Shown here one piece after another: positions 26,412 through 35,456 of a DNA stretch of 64,000 nucleotides. Below the pieces are notes generated by a model that worked only from the letters and a program-made list of their open reading frames with translations, made no database searches and was not told the DNA's origin. This DNA comes from Desulfovibrio fairfieldensis (GTDB taxonomy: Bacteria; Desulfobacterota; Desulfovibrionia; Desulfovibrionales; Desulfovibrionaceae), in contig NZ_CP014229.1 in NCBI RefSeq assembly GCF_001553605.1, positions 1,330,501 through 1,394,500 of the forward strand. Direction: 5' to 3'. Positions within the stretch are counted from its first letter, which is position 1. Each line of letters opens with the position of its first letter. The translations under genes were made by a program, and so were the position numbers.

Positions 26412-27710
26412 ATGGAAGTTTTTGACGCTGCGGAATTGTGGAGCCGGGAACGTATCGCGGAAACCCAGCTGACGCGTCTGCGGGCCACGCTGTCCCAGGC
26501 GCGCAAATGCGCCTTTTACCGCGAGCGCCTGGACGAAGCGGGCGTCACCCCGGATTCCATTCGCAGCCTGGACGATCTGCAACGCATCCCCTTCACCAGC
26601 AAGCAGGATCTGCGCTCCCAATATCCCACAGGGTTGCTGTGCGTGCCGCCCTCGGAAATCGTGCGCATGCATTGTTCCAGCGGCACTACGGGCACGCCCG
26701 TGGCTATCTGCCATACCCAGAACGACATCAACTCCTGGGCTGATCTCATGGCCCGCTGTATGCATATGGTGGGCGTGCGCCGGGACGACGTCTTTCAGAA
26801 TATGTCGGGCTACGGCCTGTTTACGGGCGGCCTGGGCATCCATTTCGGCGCGGAGCGCCTGGGCTGCATGACCATTCCCGCCGGGCCGGGCAACTCGCGC
26901 CGCCAGATCAAGCTGGCCAAAGACTTCCACACCACGGTGGCTCACATTCTGCCTTCTTACGCCCTGATTCTGGGCGAACATCTGCGTAATATGGGCGAAG
27001 ACCCGCGCGCTTTTCCCCTGCGTATCGCCCTGGTGGGCGCGGAGCCCTACACCGAGGAGTTCCGCAAACGCATTGAGGAACTTTTCGACATGAAGGCCTA
27101 CAACTCCTACGGCCTTTCGGAAATGAACGGACCGGGCGTGGGCTTTGAATGCCTTGAACAGAAAGGCCTGCACATCTGGGAGGATGCTTATATTCCCGAA
27201 ATCGTGGATCCGGACACCGGCGAGCCCGTGCCGGACGGCGAGGTGGGTGAGTTGGTCATGACCAGCCTCTGCCGCCAGGGCATGCCCATTCTGCGTTACC
27301 GCACGCGCGATCTGACCCGCTTTCTGCCGGGTGAATGCGCCTGCGGCCGCGCGCACCGGCGTATGGATCGCATCTTGGGCCGGGCCGATGACATGTTTAT
27401 CATCAAGGGCGTCAACGTCTACCCCATGCAGATCGAGCAGGTCATCATGACCTTCAAGGAGGTGGGGCAGAGCTACCTGATTCTCCTGGAGAACGACGGC
27501 ATCGGCGACGTGATGCGGGTGCAGGTTGAAGTCCGCGACGAATACTTTGTGGAAGACATGCGCGCGTTGCAGAACCTGCAAAAGGTCATTGCCCAGCGCC
27601 TGCGCGACGAAATTCTGGTCACGCCCAGGGTGGAGCTGGTGGAAAGCAACAGCCTGCCCCGTACCGAAGGCAAGGCGGTGCGCGTGCAGGATATGCGGGT
27701 CAAGAAATAG
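26412..27710 (+). CDS. paaK: Phenylacetate-CoA ligase family protein (PaaK-like)
   Basis: The 432-residue adenylate-forming enzyme has the P-loop-like MHCSSGTTGTPVAICHTQND (about residues 90), an NSYGLSEMNGPGV core and the C-terminal hinge DRILGRADDMFIIKGVNVYP. The length matches PaaK, which makes aryl-CoA from aryl acids, ATP and CoA. In sulfate reducers such genes often stand alone and may serve indole-pyruvate or phenylacetate formed from amino acids. GAGGAG lies before the ATG. It is tightly followed by DUF456 and trmJ (12 and 7 base gaps). The exact acid is not readable. Confidence 0.93.
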   Translation: MEVFDAAELWSRERIAETQLTRLRATLSQARKCAFYRERLDEAGVTPDSIRSLDDLQRIPFTSKQDLRSQYPTGLLCVPPSEIVRMHCSSGTTGTPVAICHTQNDINSWADLMARCMHMVGVRRDDVFQNMSGYGLFTGGLGIHFGAERLGCMTIPAGPGNSRRQIKLAKDFHTTVAHILPSYALILGEHLRNMGEDPRAFPLRIALVGAEPYTEEFRKRIEELFDMKAYNSYGLSEMNGPGVGFECLEQKGLHIWEDAYIPEIVDPDTGEPVPDGEVGELVMTSLCRQGMPILRYRTRDLTRFLPGECACGRAHRRMDRILGRADDMFIIKGVNVYPMQIEQVIMTFKEVGQSYLILLENDGIGDVMRVQVEVRDEYFVEDMRALQNLQKVIAQRLRDEILVTPRVELVESNSLPRTEGKAVRVQDMRVKK

Positions 27711-27722
27711 GAATCGTGGGGC

Positions 27723-28331
27723 ATGGATTTTCTGCCGTTTCCCATTGCCTATCTGCTGGCCGGTGCGTTCGTCACGCTGCTCTGTTTCGTGCTGCTCCTG
27801 AACGTATTCGGCCTGCCTGCCAACTGGATTGTACTGGGCCTGGTGGCTCTGTGGAAAATGGTCCACCCCGGCGCGGCCAATCTGGATGTCTGGTTCTGGG
27901 TCATGATGGTGGGACTGGCGCTGATCGGCGAGGCTCTGGAGCTGGGCATGCAGATCCTCAAGGCCAAGCGCTACGGCTCCAGTTCATCGGGTACTTTCGC
28001 GGGCATGATCGGGGCCATTGCCGGAGCCATTCTGCTGGCGCCGCTCTTTTTCGGCCTGGGCGCGCTGATCGGCGCGTTGGCCGGCGCCTGGATCGGCTGC
28101 TTTCTTATGGAACTCGTCAAGGGCAGGCCTGTGAAAGAAGCGCTGGACGCGGCTTTTGGGGCCATGATGGGCCGTTTTCTGGGCACGGTCTGCAAATGCG
28201 GCGCGGGCGGGGCCATGCTGGCGCTCACCGCCCACCGGATCTGGCCGAAGCCGGTCCCCGCGCCCTTGCCGCCGGACAGCCTGGACGGTCCGGCCCAACT
28301 GGTGCTGAGCGTGCTGCACCATCTTTGTTGA
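27723..28331 (+). CDS. DUF456 family membrane protein
   Basis: The 202-residue protein has about five hydrophobic segments, starting FPIAYLLAGAFVTLLCFVLL, then GLPANWIVLGLVALW, and a Gly/Ala-rich middle (GAIAGAILLAPLFFGLG). The GLPGxW-like loop and the glycine-rich pair of helices fit DUF456. The function is unknown. It sits between paaK and trmJ with short gaps, suggesting one transcript, but the link may be only positional. Confidence 0.75.
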   Translation: MDFLPFPIAYLLAGAFVTLLCFVLLLNVFGLPANWIVLGLVALWKMVHPGAANLDVWFWVMMVGLALIGEALELGMQILKAKRYGSSSSGTFAGMIGAIAGAILLAPLFFGLGALIGALAGAWIGCFLMELVKGRPVKEALDAAFGAMMGRFLGTVCKCGAGGAMLALTAHRIWPKPVPAPLPPDSLDGPAQLVLSVLHHLC

Positions 28332-28338
28332 GGCGCCC

Positions 28339-29082
28339 ATGTTGCTGGACGGCGTGCAGATAGTTTTAGTCAAGACCCGTTTTCCCGAAAATATCGGCAT
28401 GGCGGCGCGGGCCTGCGCCAATATGGGTTGCCCGGCCATCCGTCTGGTGGACCCGGAACGTTGGGACCGGGAAAAGGCCGGTCCTCTCGCTACGCCCAAA
28501 GGGCAGAGCCTGCTGGACGGCGTACGGGTGAGCCCCGATCTGGCTGTGGCCGTGGCCGAGAGCAGTCTGGTGCTGGGCACCACGGCCCGCACGGGAGGTT
28601 GGCGGCAGGCCCTGCTCGCGCCGGGTCAGGCCGCGCGGGAAGTGGCGGCAGCCCTGGCACGCGATGAAAAAGTTTCTCTTGTCTTCGGCCCGGAAGACCG
28701 GGGACTGAACAATGAAGAAATCACCCATTGCCAGCGTCTCGTGACCATTCCCACCGACGCGGCTGCCAGCTCTCTCAACCTGGCCCAGGCCGTGCTGCTT
28801 ATGCTCTATGAATGCGCCAATGCCGTACGTGCTGTCCGTGCGTTTCCCGACGCGGAAAAGACCGGCACATCCGGCGGCGGGCGTGCGGTTACCGCTGAAG
28901 AACAGGAGCGGCTTATGGACGCACTCAAGGGCATGCTGCTCGGTCTGGATTATCTGCATGGCGATAATCCGGATTACTTTCTGATGCCCTGGCGGCGCAT
29001 GTTCAGTCGTGCCGGGCTCAGGCGGCACGAGTATGACGCGCTGATGGGCCTGTGTCGGCAGGTGCGCCACAAGCTGGGCTGA
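28339..29082 (+). CDS. trmJ: tRNA (cytidine/uridine-2'-O-)-methyltransferase TrmJ-like (SPOUT)
   Basis: The 247-residue protein has the SPOUT knot motifs of the TrmH/TrmJ group: RFPENIGMAARACANMG at the N-terminus, SLVFGPEDRGLNNEE and PTDAAASSLNLAQAVLLMLY, where SAM is bound in the knot. It would methylate a ribose at position 32 of tRNAs. A 90-residue helical tail (LMDALKGMLLGLDYLHGDNP) is typical of TrmJ. GAGG precedes the ATG by about 5-6 bases. Confidence 0.9.
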   Translation: MLLDGVQIVLVKTRFPENIGMAARACANMGCPAIRLVDPERWDREKAGPLATPKGQSLLDGVRVSPDLAVAVAESSLVLGTTARTGGWRQALLAPGQAAREVAAALARDEKVSLVFGPEDRGLNNEEITHCQRLVTIPTDAAASSLNLAQAVLLMLYECANAVRAVRAFPDAEKTGTSGGGRAVTAEEQERLMDALKGMLLGLDYLHGDNPDYFLMPWRRMFSRAGLRRHEYDALMGLCRQVRHKLG

Positions 29083-29161
29083 GCTTTTCCCCTTTTCGCG
29101 CATGCCGGCGGACGTTCCTTCTGCTTTCGTTCGCCGGGAGCTGTTTCACCTTGAAATCTTT

Positions 29162-29290
29162 CTAGAACAGATTACCTTTGAAACGCTTTGCGTTTCAAAG
29201 GGTTCATTCCGGCAAAAAGCGCGGTTTTTGCCGGAATCCACGCCGCTTTGCGGCGCGCCTCACCGCGTTCGGCGTTACGCAAACGCGACG
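29162..29290. repeat. Dispersed intergenic element, copy D (three hairpins)
   Basis: CTAGAACAG marks the left end. Hairpin 1 is CCTTTGAAACGC/GCGTTTCAAAGG (29175-29201), hairpin 2 is ATTCCGGCAAAAA/TTTTTGCCGGAAT around GCGCGG (29206-29237), and hairpin 3 is CGCCGC/GCGGCG (29241-29255). Compared with copy B, the stem bases of hairpins 1 and 2 differ but still pair, and the loops are retained. The right end is unclear. Together with the promoter below it fills most of the 612-base gap after trmJ; short frames in the gap look like chance. Confidence 0.78.
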
Positions 29291-29392
29291 CCTTGTCTCG
29301 TTATCCTCGTCCCTGTATTTCGCCATCTTCATTATATCGTGGGCAATGCCGTTTTTGTTGTGCTTTCGGCACAATAAATACGCCCAATCCTC

Positions 29393-29419
29393 TAAGCATT
29401 TCTTTATGTCGGCCGATAA
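29393..29419 (+). promoter_or_regulatory. Sigma28 (FliA)-type promoter for the chemoreceptor
   Basis: TAAGCATT (29393-29400), 11 bases, then GCCGATAA (29412-29419). The -10 is a perfect match to the flagellar/chemotaxis consensus and the spacing is exact. The predicted leader to the MCP start is about 270 bases. Confidence 0.72.
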
Positions 29420-29695
29420 AGACTTTGATGGGTTGTGATTGAAGGCGCAAGCCCCTTTCTGTAATACCCTGGAAAGTATGGGGTGGGGCGTATTGTATGC
29501 CTTGCCTGGCGTATATCGGCGACTGGGCTTTTTTCAAGGGGATATGTTATGAAATCCGCACTATTGCTTTCCTGGACGCATATGGAGTCCTGGCGGGAAG
29601 GATGAACCGTGCCGTCCGCAGGGTCGAGAGTCGTGATTGCGGACGGCGGAACAAGTGTCGGACTTTGACATATTCCATTTGCAGAGGGGGATGCT

Positions 29696-31723
29696 ATGCG
29701 TTTGACCTTGACGCATAAATATGTAGGTTCGCTCTTCGGGGCGCTGATCACATGCTGCGTTGTGGTGCTTTTTGTTTCCATTCATTTCATGAAAGAACCC
29801 GTGGAAGAGGAGCTGGACGGGAATATCCGGCGGATGCAGAACGTCATTCAGACCGCCAACGAGCTTACGGCCACGCGTTTCGCACAAAGCGCCATGCTTA
29901 TGTCCCATGAGGAAAATCTTGCCCGCGCCGTGCTTGCCCGCGACCACGAGCAGGTCATGCTCCTTTCGGCGGAAGCCATGAAGGAAGCCGGGTCCGACTT
30001 CATGACCGTCACGGACGACAAGGGCATTGTCGTGGGACGGGGCCATTCGAAAAAATGGCAGGACAGCGTCCTGAATCAGGAAACCGTGGTCAAGGCCCTG
30101 CAGGGCACGCCTTCGGTCGCTATCGTGGCCGGAACCGTTGTTCCCTTCACCATCCGCGCCAGCCAGCCCATTATGTACGAAGGCAAACTGGTGGGCACGC
30201 TGTCTATCGGCACTTCTCTGGTGACACCGCCCTATCTGGACTGGCTCAAGCAGATGAGCGGCATGGATGTGACCATCTTCAAGGGTGACATCCGCGCCAT
30301 GACCACGATTATGAAGGACGGCAAACGGGCCGTGGGCACCAAGCTGCAATCTCCGGAGATAGTGGAAGCGGTTTTACAGCGCGGGGAGCTGTGTTTCGCG
30401 CAGAATAATATCCTCGGCGTTGAATACAAATCCGCCTATTGGCCGGTGAAGGCGGCGGACGGAACCATTGCGGGCATGTGGTTTGTGGGCATGCCGCTCA
30501 ACAAGCTGATGGAGCTTGAAAACAAGGCCGTGGTCACTGCCTCGTGGGTAGCCGCGGCCTTGCTGGCGGTACAGCTGCTTCTTTCCGTGATGATCGGCCT
30601 GCGGGTCAGCGCCCCGGTACGGAAAATCACCCGCTATGTGCTGGATGTGGCCGGTGGTAAAAAAGATGCCGTGCTGGACGTGCACAGTCGTGACGACATG
30701 GGCGAACTGGCCGAGGCCCTGCGCGCCATGGTAAAAAAGCAGGACAATCTGATGCTGGAGGCCGGTGAAAAGGCCGAAGAAGCCCGAAAGAAAGCTGAAG
30801 AAGCCGCCTGCGCCATGGAAGAAGCCCGCCTTGCCCAGCAGCAGGCGGAACAGGCCAAACGCGACGGCATGATCAGCGCAGCGGGCCAAATTGAAGGCGT
30901 GGTAGAAAAGTTGAACGGGGCCATCAACAATATTGCCGCCCAGGTGGAACAGTCCGACGAGGCGCTGAGCCATGCCGCGTCCCGCCTTGCAGAAACAGCC
31001 ACGGCCATGGAGGAAATGAACTCCGCGGTGCTGGAAGTGGCGAAAAACGCCGGGCTCGCGGCGGACGTTTCCACCTCTGCTCGACAAAAAGCCACGGACG
31101 GCACTGCCGTGGTCACCCAGTCCGTTGCCGGAATTCAGGAAGTGCAGAGCCAGTCCCTGGCGCTCAAGGAAGATATGGTCAGGCTGGATGAGCATGCCAG
31201 AGCCATTAACCAGATCATGAGCGTTATTTCGGATATCGCGGACCAGACCAATCTCCTGGCCCTCAACGCGGCCATTGAGGCTGCCCGGGCCGGGGAAGCC
31301 GGGCGCGGTTTCGCGGTGGTGGCGGACGAGGTCCGCAAATTGGCGGAAAAAACCATGACCTCCACCACAGAGGTGGGCAACGCCATCAAGGCCATTCAGG
31401 AAAGCGCGGAGCAGAGCACGCATCAGGTGGAGCAGGCCGTGCAGAATATCGCCAAGGCCACGGAATTTTCCAACAAATCCGGCGAATCGCTCAACGAAAT
31501 CCTGGAGATGGTGGAGCATACCGCCGATGAGGTGCGCACCATCGCCACGGCCAGCGAGGAGCAGTCCGCCACCAGTGAGGAAATCACCAAATCCATTGCC
31601 GAGGTCAATGACATTACGTCCACCACCTCTGAAGCCATGCGGGAGGCGGCCAAGGCTCTGGAATCTCTGCGGCGGCGTTCCCAGGAACTGGTCACGCTCA
31701 TTGAAGAGATGAAGAACGCCTAA
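29696..31723 (+). CDS. Methyl-accepting chemotaxis protein with periplasmic Cache-type sensor
   Basis: The 675-residue receptor has a first membrane helix ([20 protein letters not shown]), a ~250-residue periplasmic domain of Cache type ([18 protein letters not shown], then [18 protein letters not shown]), a second helix ([19 protein letters not shown]), HAMP, a charged Ala/Glu coiled coil, and the signalling tip [20 protein letters not shown] followed by [18 protein letters not shown]. It lacks a CheR-docking NWETF tail. It would report a small-molecule ligand to CheA/CheW. GAGGGGG stands before the ATG; a sigma28-type promoter is upstream and a strong terminator follows. Confidence 0.95.
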   Translation: MRLTLTHKYVGSLFGALITCCVVVLFVSIHFMKEPVEEELDGNIRRMQNVIQTANELTATRFAQSAMLMSHEENLARAVLARDHEQVMLLSAEAMKEAGSDFMTVTDDKGIVVGRGHSKKWQDSVLNQETVVKALQGTPSVAIVAGTVVPFTIRASQPIMYEGKLVGTLSIGTSLVTPPYLDWLKQMSGMDVTIFKGDIRAMTTIMKDGKRAVGTKLQSPEIVEAVLQRGELCFAQNNILGVEYKSAYWPVKAADGTIAGMWFVGMPLNKLMELENKAVVTASWVAAALLAVQLLLSVMIGLRVSAPVRKITRYVLDVAGGKKDAVLDVHSRDDMGELAEALRAMVKKQDNLMLEAGEKAEEARKKAEEAACAMEEARLAQQQAEQAKRDGMISAAGQIEGVVEKLNGAINNIAAQVEQSDEALSHAASRLAETATAMEEMNSAVLEVAKNAGLAADVSTSARQKATDGTAVVTQSVAGIQEVQSQSLALKEDMVRLDEHARAINQIMSVISDIADQTNLLALNAAIEAARAGEAGRGFAVVADEVRKLAEKTMTSTTEVGNAIKAIQESAEQSTHQVEQAVQNIAKATEFSNKSGESLNEILEMVEHTADEVRTIATASEEQSATSEEITKSIAEVNDITSTTSEAMREAAKALESLRRRSQELVTLIEEMKNA

Positions 31724-31744
31724 GTTTCTCTGGTAGTATGGCAA

Positions 31745-31776
31745 TGAAAAAACCGGCCCTTGGGCCGGTTTTTTCA
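31745..31776. terminator. Bidirectional terminator after the MCP
   Basis: GAAAAAACCGGCCC and GGGCCGGTTTTTTC pair almost without loop, with T-runs on both strands. Confidence 0.88.
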
Positions 31777-31806
31777 TGCCTGATTTCGCGGAATGAGCAA
31801 AAATGC

Positions 31807-32370
31807 CTACAGCCGCCGCATGAGCCAGGCCAGATTCTCGCCGAGATTCTGCATGTTGCGCATGCCCTCCTCATCGCGGCGCACGTCGCCGGGCTCCTTG
31901 CCGTAGACCATGTTCCAGTAGGTGGAACCGGCCAGAATCACTTCCTTGTTCAGTAGAAAATGGTTCATGCTGTCAACGGTATTCAGGCCCCCGGCGCGGC
32001 GCACGGCGGCCACGGCCGCACCCGCCTTGCGCCGGAGCAGGCCGGGATTGGACGCGCAGACCACTCCGGCACGCTCCAGAAAAGCCTTCATGGGCGCGGA
32101 GACATCCGCCGAATACACGGGCGAACCGAGCACGATGCCGTCGGCCTCACGCATCTTGGCAAAGCAATCGTTGAAACCGTCGTCAATGGTTATGCAGTGT
32201 GCCTGCCCCTTGCAGGCGAAACAGCCCAGACAGCCGCGCAGGGGAAAGTCGGACAGGGAAATGATTTCGCTGTCGATGCCCGCCCTGCGCGTTTCATCGC
32301 AGATAATTTCCAGCAATATCCGTGTATTGCCGTTCTTGCGGGAGCTGCCGTTGAACGCCGCCAAGCGCAT
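31807..32370 (-). CDS. NAD(P)H-dependent FMN reductase / iron-sulfur flavoprotein-like
   Basis: The 187-residue flavodoxin-like protein starts MRLAAFNGSSRKNGNTRILL, the FMN phosphate loop of the family. It has a cysteine cluster CLGCFACKGQAHC (CxxCxxC-x5-C, about residues 47-59), typical of the iron-sulfur flavoprotein group, and the isoalloxazine loop LGSPVYSADVSAPMKAF. Such proteins transfer electrons or reduce quinones. Start 32370 has GAGGG 5 bases upstream; a longer open frame runs into a repeat element and is rejected. It lies convergent to the MCP. Confidence 0.88.
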   Translation of the reverse strand: MRLAAFNGSSRKNGNTRILLEIICDETRRAGIDSEIISLSDFPLRGCLGCFACKGQAHCITIDDGFNDCFAKMREADGIVLGSPVYSADVSAPMKAFLERAGVVCASNPGLLRRKAGAAVAAVRRAGGLNTVDSMNHFLLNKEVILAGSTYWNMVYGKEPGDVRRDEEGMRNMQNLGENLAWLMRRL

Positions 32371-32390
32371 GCGTACCCTCGTGGAGACTG

Positions 32391-32507
32391 GAGCATTACT
32401 GTTAAAATGCTCGGCCTTGTGAAATGGAGTGAAACGAGGTCCGCGAGCTTTGCGTAGGCGGGCTTTGCCCGCCGTCAAGCGGAAATCTCAAGCGTAATAT
32501 GCTCTAC
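32391..32507. repeat. Dispersed intergenic element, copy E
   Basis: The left palindrome GAGCATT...AATGCTC (32391-32412), an internal GGCGGGC/GCCCGCC hairpin and a right end reading TAGAGCATATTACGC on the minus strand define this copy between the flavoprotein gene and ychF. Confidence 0.55.
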
Positions 32508-32509
32508 AT

Positions 32510-33610
32510 CTAGACGTTGAAGAGGAAGTGCATCACGTCGCCGTCCCGCACCACATAATCCTTGCCTTCCACTCGCAGCACGCCGTCGGCGCGGCAGGCG
32601 GCCTCGCTTTCGTGGCCCATGTAGTCCTCGAAGGAAATGACCTCGGCCCGGATGAAACCGCGTTCAAAATCCGTATGGATCACACCGGCGGCCTGAGGGG
32701 CCTTCCAGCCCTGATGGATGGTCCAGGCGCGCACTTCATCGGGCCCGGCGGTAAAATAGCTGCACAGTCCCAAGGTGGCGTAGCCGGTGCGGATGATCCG
32801 CACCAGACCGCTTTCTTCAATGCCGTAAGAGGCCAGCATTTCCGCCTGCTCGTCCTCGGGCAACCCTTGAAGTTCTTCTTCAAGTTTTGCGCAGATGCAG
32901 GCAAAGCCCGCCTTGCGCTCAGCGGCCAGGGCACGCACTTCATCCACATAGGCGTTGCCGTCGGCCACGGCGGCTTCGTCCACATTGGCGCAGTAAATCA
33001 CGGGCTTGTCCGTGATCAGGCCCAGCTCCCGCCAGGAAGCCAGAAAGGTTTCATTATCCGGCAGGGCAAAAGCGGCGGCGGGTTTGCCCTCGTTCAGATG
33101 AGCCAGCAGGCCCTGCATCAATTCAGCGGCGGCTTTGGCGTCCTTGCTGCCTTTAGCCATTTTTTGCAGTTTTTCCAGGCGCTTTTCCACGCTTTGCAAA
33201 TCGGCCAGCAAGAGTTCCGTCTCAATGGTTTCCACATCGCGCAGGGGATTCACGTTACCGTCCACATGGGTGATGTTCTCATCCTCAAAGCAGCGCACCA
33301 CTTCCACAATGGCCGCGCATTCCCGGATGGTTGCCAGAAACTGATTGCCCAGGCCCTCGCCCTTGCTGGCGCCGCGCACCAGACCGGCGATATCGATGAA
33401 ATCCACGCTGGCATGAATGGTCTTCTGCGGTTTGGCCTTGGCTGTGAGCGCGTCCACGCGCTTGTCCGGCACGGCAACAGTGGCCTTGTTGGGCTCAATG
33501 GTGCAGAAAGGATAATTGGCGGCCTGGGCGTTCTGTGCCTTGGTCAGGGCGTTGAACAGGGTGGACTTGCCCACGTTGGGCAGGCCCACGATGCCGATGC
33601 TGAGCGACAT
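32510..33610 (-). CDS. ychF: Redox-regulated ATPase / Obg-family GTPase YchF
   Basis: The 366-residue protein has the P-loop [18 protein letters not shown], the G3 motif [20 protein letters not shown], and the C-terminal TGS domain ([20 protein letters not shown], and the terminal [10 protein letters not shown]). Length equals E. coli YchF (363). It binds ribosomes and hydrolyses ATP in preference to GTP. The start at 33610 (MSLSIGIVG) is conserved in the family; the longer open frame to 33646 is not. The gene follows a terminator of the FlgO-type operon. Confidence 0.97.
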   Translation of the reverse strand: MSLSIGIVGLPNVGKSTLFNALTKAQNAQAANYPFCTIEPNKATVAVPDKRVDALTAKAKPQKTIHASVDFIDIAGLVRGASKGEGLGNQFLATIRECAAIVEVVRCFEDENITHVDGNVNPLRDVETIETELLLADLQSVEKRLEKLQKMAKGSKDAKAAAELMQGLLAHLNEGKPAAAFALPDNETFLASWRELGLITDKPVIYCANVDEAAVADGNAYVDEVRALAAERKAGFACICAKLEEELQGLPEDEQAEMLASYGIEESGLVRIIRTGYATLGLCSYFTAGPDEVRAWTIHQGWKAPQAAGVIHTDFERGFIRAEVISFEDYMGHESEAACRADGVLRVEGKDYVVRDGDVMHFLFNV

Positions 33611-33652
33611 GGCGACTCCTTGCGTTGTGCTGGGGCATACCGGCATACGCGG

Positions 33653-33687
33653 AAACCCCGCTTCCGGACTGGCCGGAGGCGGGGTTT
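33653..33687 (-). terminator. Terminator of the FlgO-type operon
   Basis: AAACCCCGC...GCGGGGTTT encloses a further TTCCGG/CCGGAG pairing, in the gap between the FlgO-type genes and ychF. The rest of the 33611-33848 gap holds a degenerate repeat copy. Confidence 0.6.
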
Positions 33688-33766
33688 ATATAGTCGCAAA
33701 GCGCGCCGGAGGCAAGCGGAGCCCAATGAGATGTCACGCTGCACCTGTCGGTTCGGCGTGAAGATC

Positions 33767-33815
33767 GCACGGCAAAAAGCGAGTTTTTTCTGTGCTTACG
33801 CCGCTTGCGGCGGCA
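33767..33815. repeat. Degenerate copy G of the dispersed element
   Basis: GGCAAAAAGCGAGTTTTTT and the following CGCCGCTTGCGGCG correspond to hairpins 2 and 3 of copy D, with worn arms. Confidence 0.4.
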
Positions 33816-33848
33816 CGCAATCCCTGTCGCTTGACGCGACACCGGGCT

Positions 33849-34457
33849 CTACTGCAACCGGGTGTAAACTGTGGGCACCTTGCCGCTGCCCGCAGGCTGA
33901 TCTTCCAGCAGGGGCAGCAGGTCATCGGTAATGGGCACCGTGGCCGTGCCCTTGGCCAGCACTTCGTTGCTGGTGGTGTGGATCAGGCTCATGCTGAAGC
34001 GTACCTGTTCGCCGCTGACCACATAGGTGCCCGCCAGGACCGCCTGGCCGGTACCCAGGGTGCTGGCGAGCTTGCGCACGTCGCGGGTCAGGATCAGTTC
34101 GCCCGTGCGCTTGTCGAAGCGGATATAGCTGCCCTTGCGCAATTCCTGGTAGCGATAGCCCGCGTTGACCAGCCAGCGCGAAATTTCCTCGGTCATCTGG
34201 CGGGCCAGGGGAGAAGCCACTTCAAGATTGTTGATATTGGCCGGAGTGGTGCCCATGATCATGATCTGGGCGCGGGCCAGGGCCTGGCGCTGTTTTTTGC
34301 TCGTGCCGGGATCGTCGCCCGCATAACGCATCATCAGCTGATCGTCCAACTGCTCGGCAATGCTGTTGGCGGCTCCGGGCACCGTGCCGACAGCCGCGGC
34401 CGTCAGAGGAAAGAGCAGGGCAGCGAGCACCAGAATGACCACAAGAAAACGGCTCAT
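33849..34457 (-). CDS. FlgO-domain envelope protein (second copy)
   Basis: The 202-residue protein has a signal peptide (MSRFLVVILVLAALLFPLTA). A middle region contains SPLARQMTEEISRWLVNAG and TGQAVLAGTYVVSGEQVRFS, which resembles the FlgO fold of the lipoprotein encoded upstream; both have the GTYYV/GTYVV strand. FlgO/FlgP-type proteins stabilise the outer-membrane end of the flagellar basal body in Vibrio. The start at 34457 (GAGG 6 bases upstream) is preferred over 34469. It is third of three cotranscribed genes. Confidence 0.72.
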   Translation of the reverse strand: MSRFLVVILVLAALLFPLTAAAVGTVPGAANSIAEQLDDQLMMRYAGDDPGTSKKQRQALARAQIMIMGTTPANINNLEVASPLARQMTEEISRWLVNAGYRYQELRKGSYIRFDKRTGELILTRDVRKLASTLGTGQAVLAGTYVVSGEQVRFSMSLIHTTSNEVLAKGTATVPITDDLLPLLEDQPAGSGKVPTVYTRLQ

Positions 34458-34465
34458 GACAAACC

Positions 34466-34768
34466 TCAACGCATGGTGCGCAATAAAAGTTCAACACCGG
34501 CCAGTTCGCGCTTGATGATGTCCAGACCGGCATTGCTCCGGCAGGTGGACAGGGCCTGGGCGTAAGACTGGCGGGCCAGCTCGTAGCGCCCCTGCTTGCG
34601 ATATTCACGGGCCTCTTCCAGATAGGTGGCGCTGATGTCCGGCCCCTGGCCGAAGGAAGATGCGCCTTGGGGCGGGCTGTCATAGGCCGAGAGATTTTGC
34701 CCCAGGGCCACTGCGGGCGGGCAGGCCGCCAGCCATACCGCGAAAGAAAAAAGAAACAGATGTCGCAT
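34466..34768 (-). CDS. Small exported TPR-like protein
   Basis: This 100-residue protein has a signal peptide (MRHLFLFSFAVWLAACPPAV) and one TPR-like helical pair, EYRKQGRYELARQSYAQALS. It lies between two FlgO-domain genes, 13 bases after one and 8 bases before the other. A larger open frame from 35086 overlaps the upstream gene and lacks a signal; it is not used. It is probably a partner of the two FlgO-type proteins. Confidence 0.72.
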   Translation of the reverse strand: MRHLFLFSFAVWLAACPPAVALGQNLSAYDSPPQGASSFGQGPDISATYLEEAREYRKQGRYELARQSYAQALSTCRSNAGLDIIKRELAGVELLLRTMR

Positions 34769-34781
34769 GGCGTTTCCGGCA

Positions 34782-35456
34782 TTATTTGCCTTGTTTGATG
34801 GGAATGCTGCCGCTGCTGATGGAACTGGCCGGAGTATACAACGAGGGATACAGGCCGCGACGTTCATTTTGCGCCGTCGCGGCAGCCGGCTTGGCCGCCA
34901 CGGGCGCGGGATCGGTTTTGCCCATCCGCGCGATAATCGGCGTATTGACCAGCACGAGCTGGCCCGTGCGCAATACCAAGCCATCGCTGGCCCGCACCAG
35001 GCGCGCGTTGACGAAGGTGGCGTCCTTATCCACATAATAGGTGCCCACCACCAGAGCGGCCCATTTCTGGCCCTTGGTGGGTACAATCTGATTGGCGGCC
35101 AGAGCCAGGTCGTCGCGGCCGCCTTCCACGGAAATATGGCCGGTCAGGCGGTATTCCCGCGTGGGAAAGCCGCGCTGGTTGAATTCGTAAAACAGGGCTT
35201 CGCCCATGAGCCTGCCCAGCGGCGAAGAGCGCGACGTGTTGTTCTGGTCCACAAAGGAAGTGGGCATGGCCACAAAACCCTGCAAGGCGTCGTTGGGCAT
35301 GGTGGCCAGCATCTGATCGGCCAGTTCACGGCATTTGAGCTTCACTTCCACCGCGTCCACATAGGCGGGATCATTGGGCGTGGGCGTACTTTTGCAGCCG
35401 GACAGAAGCGGCAGCAGAAACGCGCAGAACAGAAAAAGGCGCAACAGACTGTGCAT
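34782..35456 (-). CDS. FlgO-domain outer-membrane lipoprotein
   Basis: The 224-residue protein carries a lipobox in LFCAFLLPLLSGCKS (lipid Cys about 21). Its FlgO-like domain contains GRLMGEALFYEFNQRGFPT, an ALVVGTYYVDKDATFVNARL strand pair and SDGLVLRTGQLVLVNT. A low-complexity Ala/Pro tail follows. GAGG stands 5 bases before ATG 35456 (preferred over 35471). It is first gene of the three-gene leftward operon and divergent from ispG. A flagellar or surface-assembly role is the family expectation. Confidence 0.78.
   Translation of the reverse strand: MHSLLRLFLFCAFLLPLLSGCKSTPTPNDPAYVDAVEVKLKCRELADQMLATMPNDALQGFVAMPTSFVDQNNTSRSSPLGRLMGEALFYEFNQRGFPTREYRLTGHISVEGGRDDLALAANQIVPTKGQKWAALVVGTYYVDKDATFVNARLVRASDGLVLRTGQLVLVNTPIIARMGKTDPAPVAAKPAAATAQNERRGLYPSLYTPASSISSGSIPIKQGK

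Noticed and set aside
25224..27866. 880-residue leftward open frame opposite DUF1786 and paaK
   Set aside because: Rich in His/Gln/Gly/Arg as expected for antisense frames, with no motifs; the sense genes have clear domains.
29497..29718. 73-residue ORF upstream of the MCP
   Set aside because: Overlaps the MCP start out of frame, no ribosome site and unlikely composition.
32371..32478. N-terminal extension of the flavoprotein at 31807-32370
   Set aside because: The extension runs through a repeat element; the family start MRLAAFNGSS with a ribosome site is at 32370.
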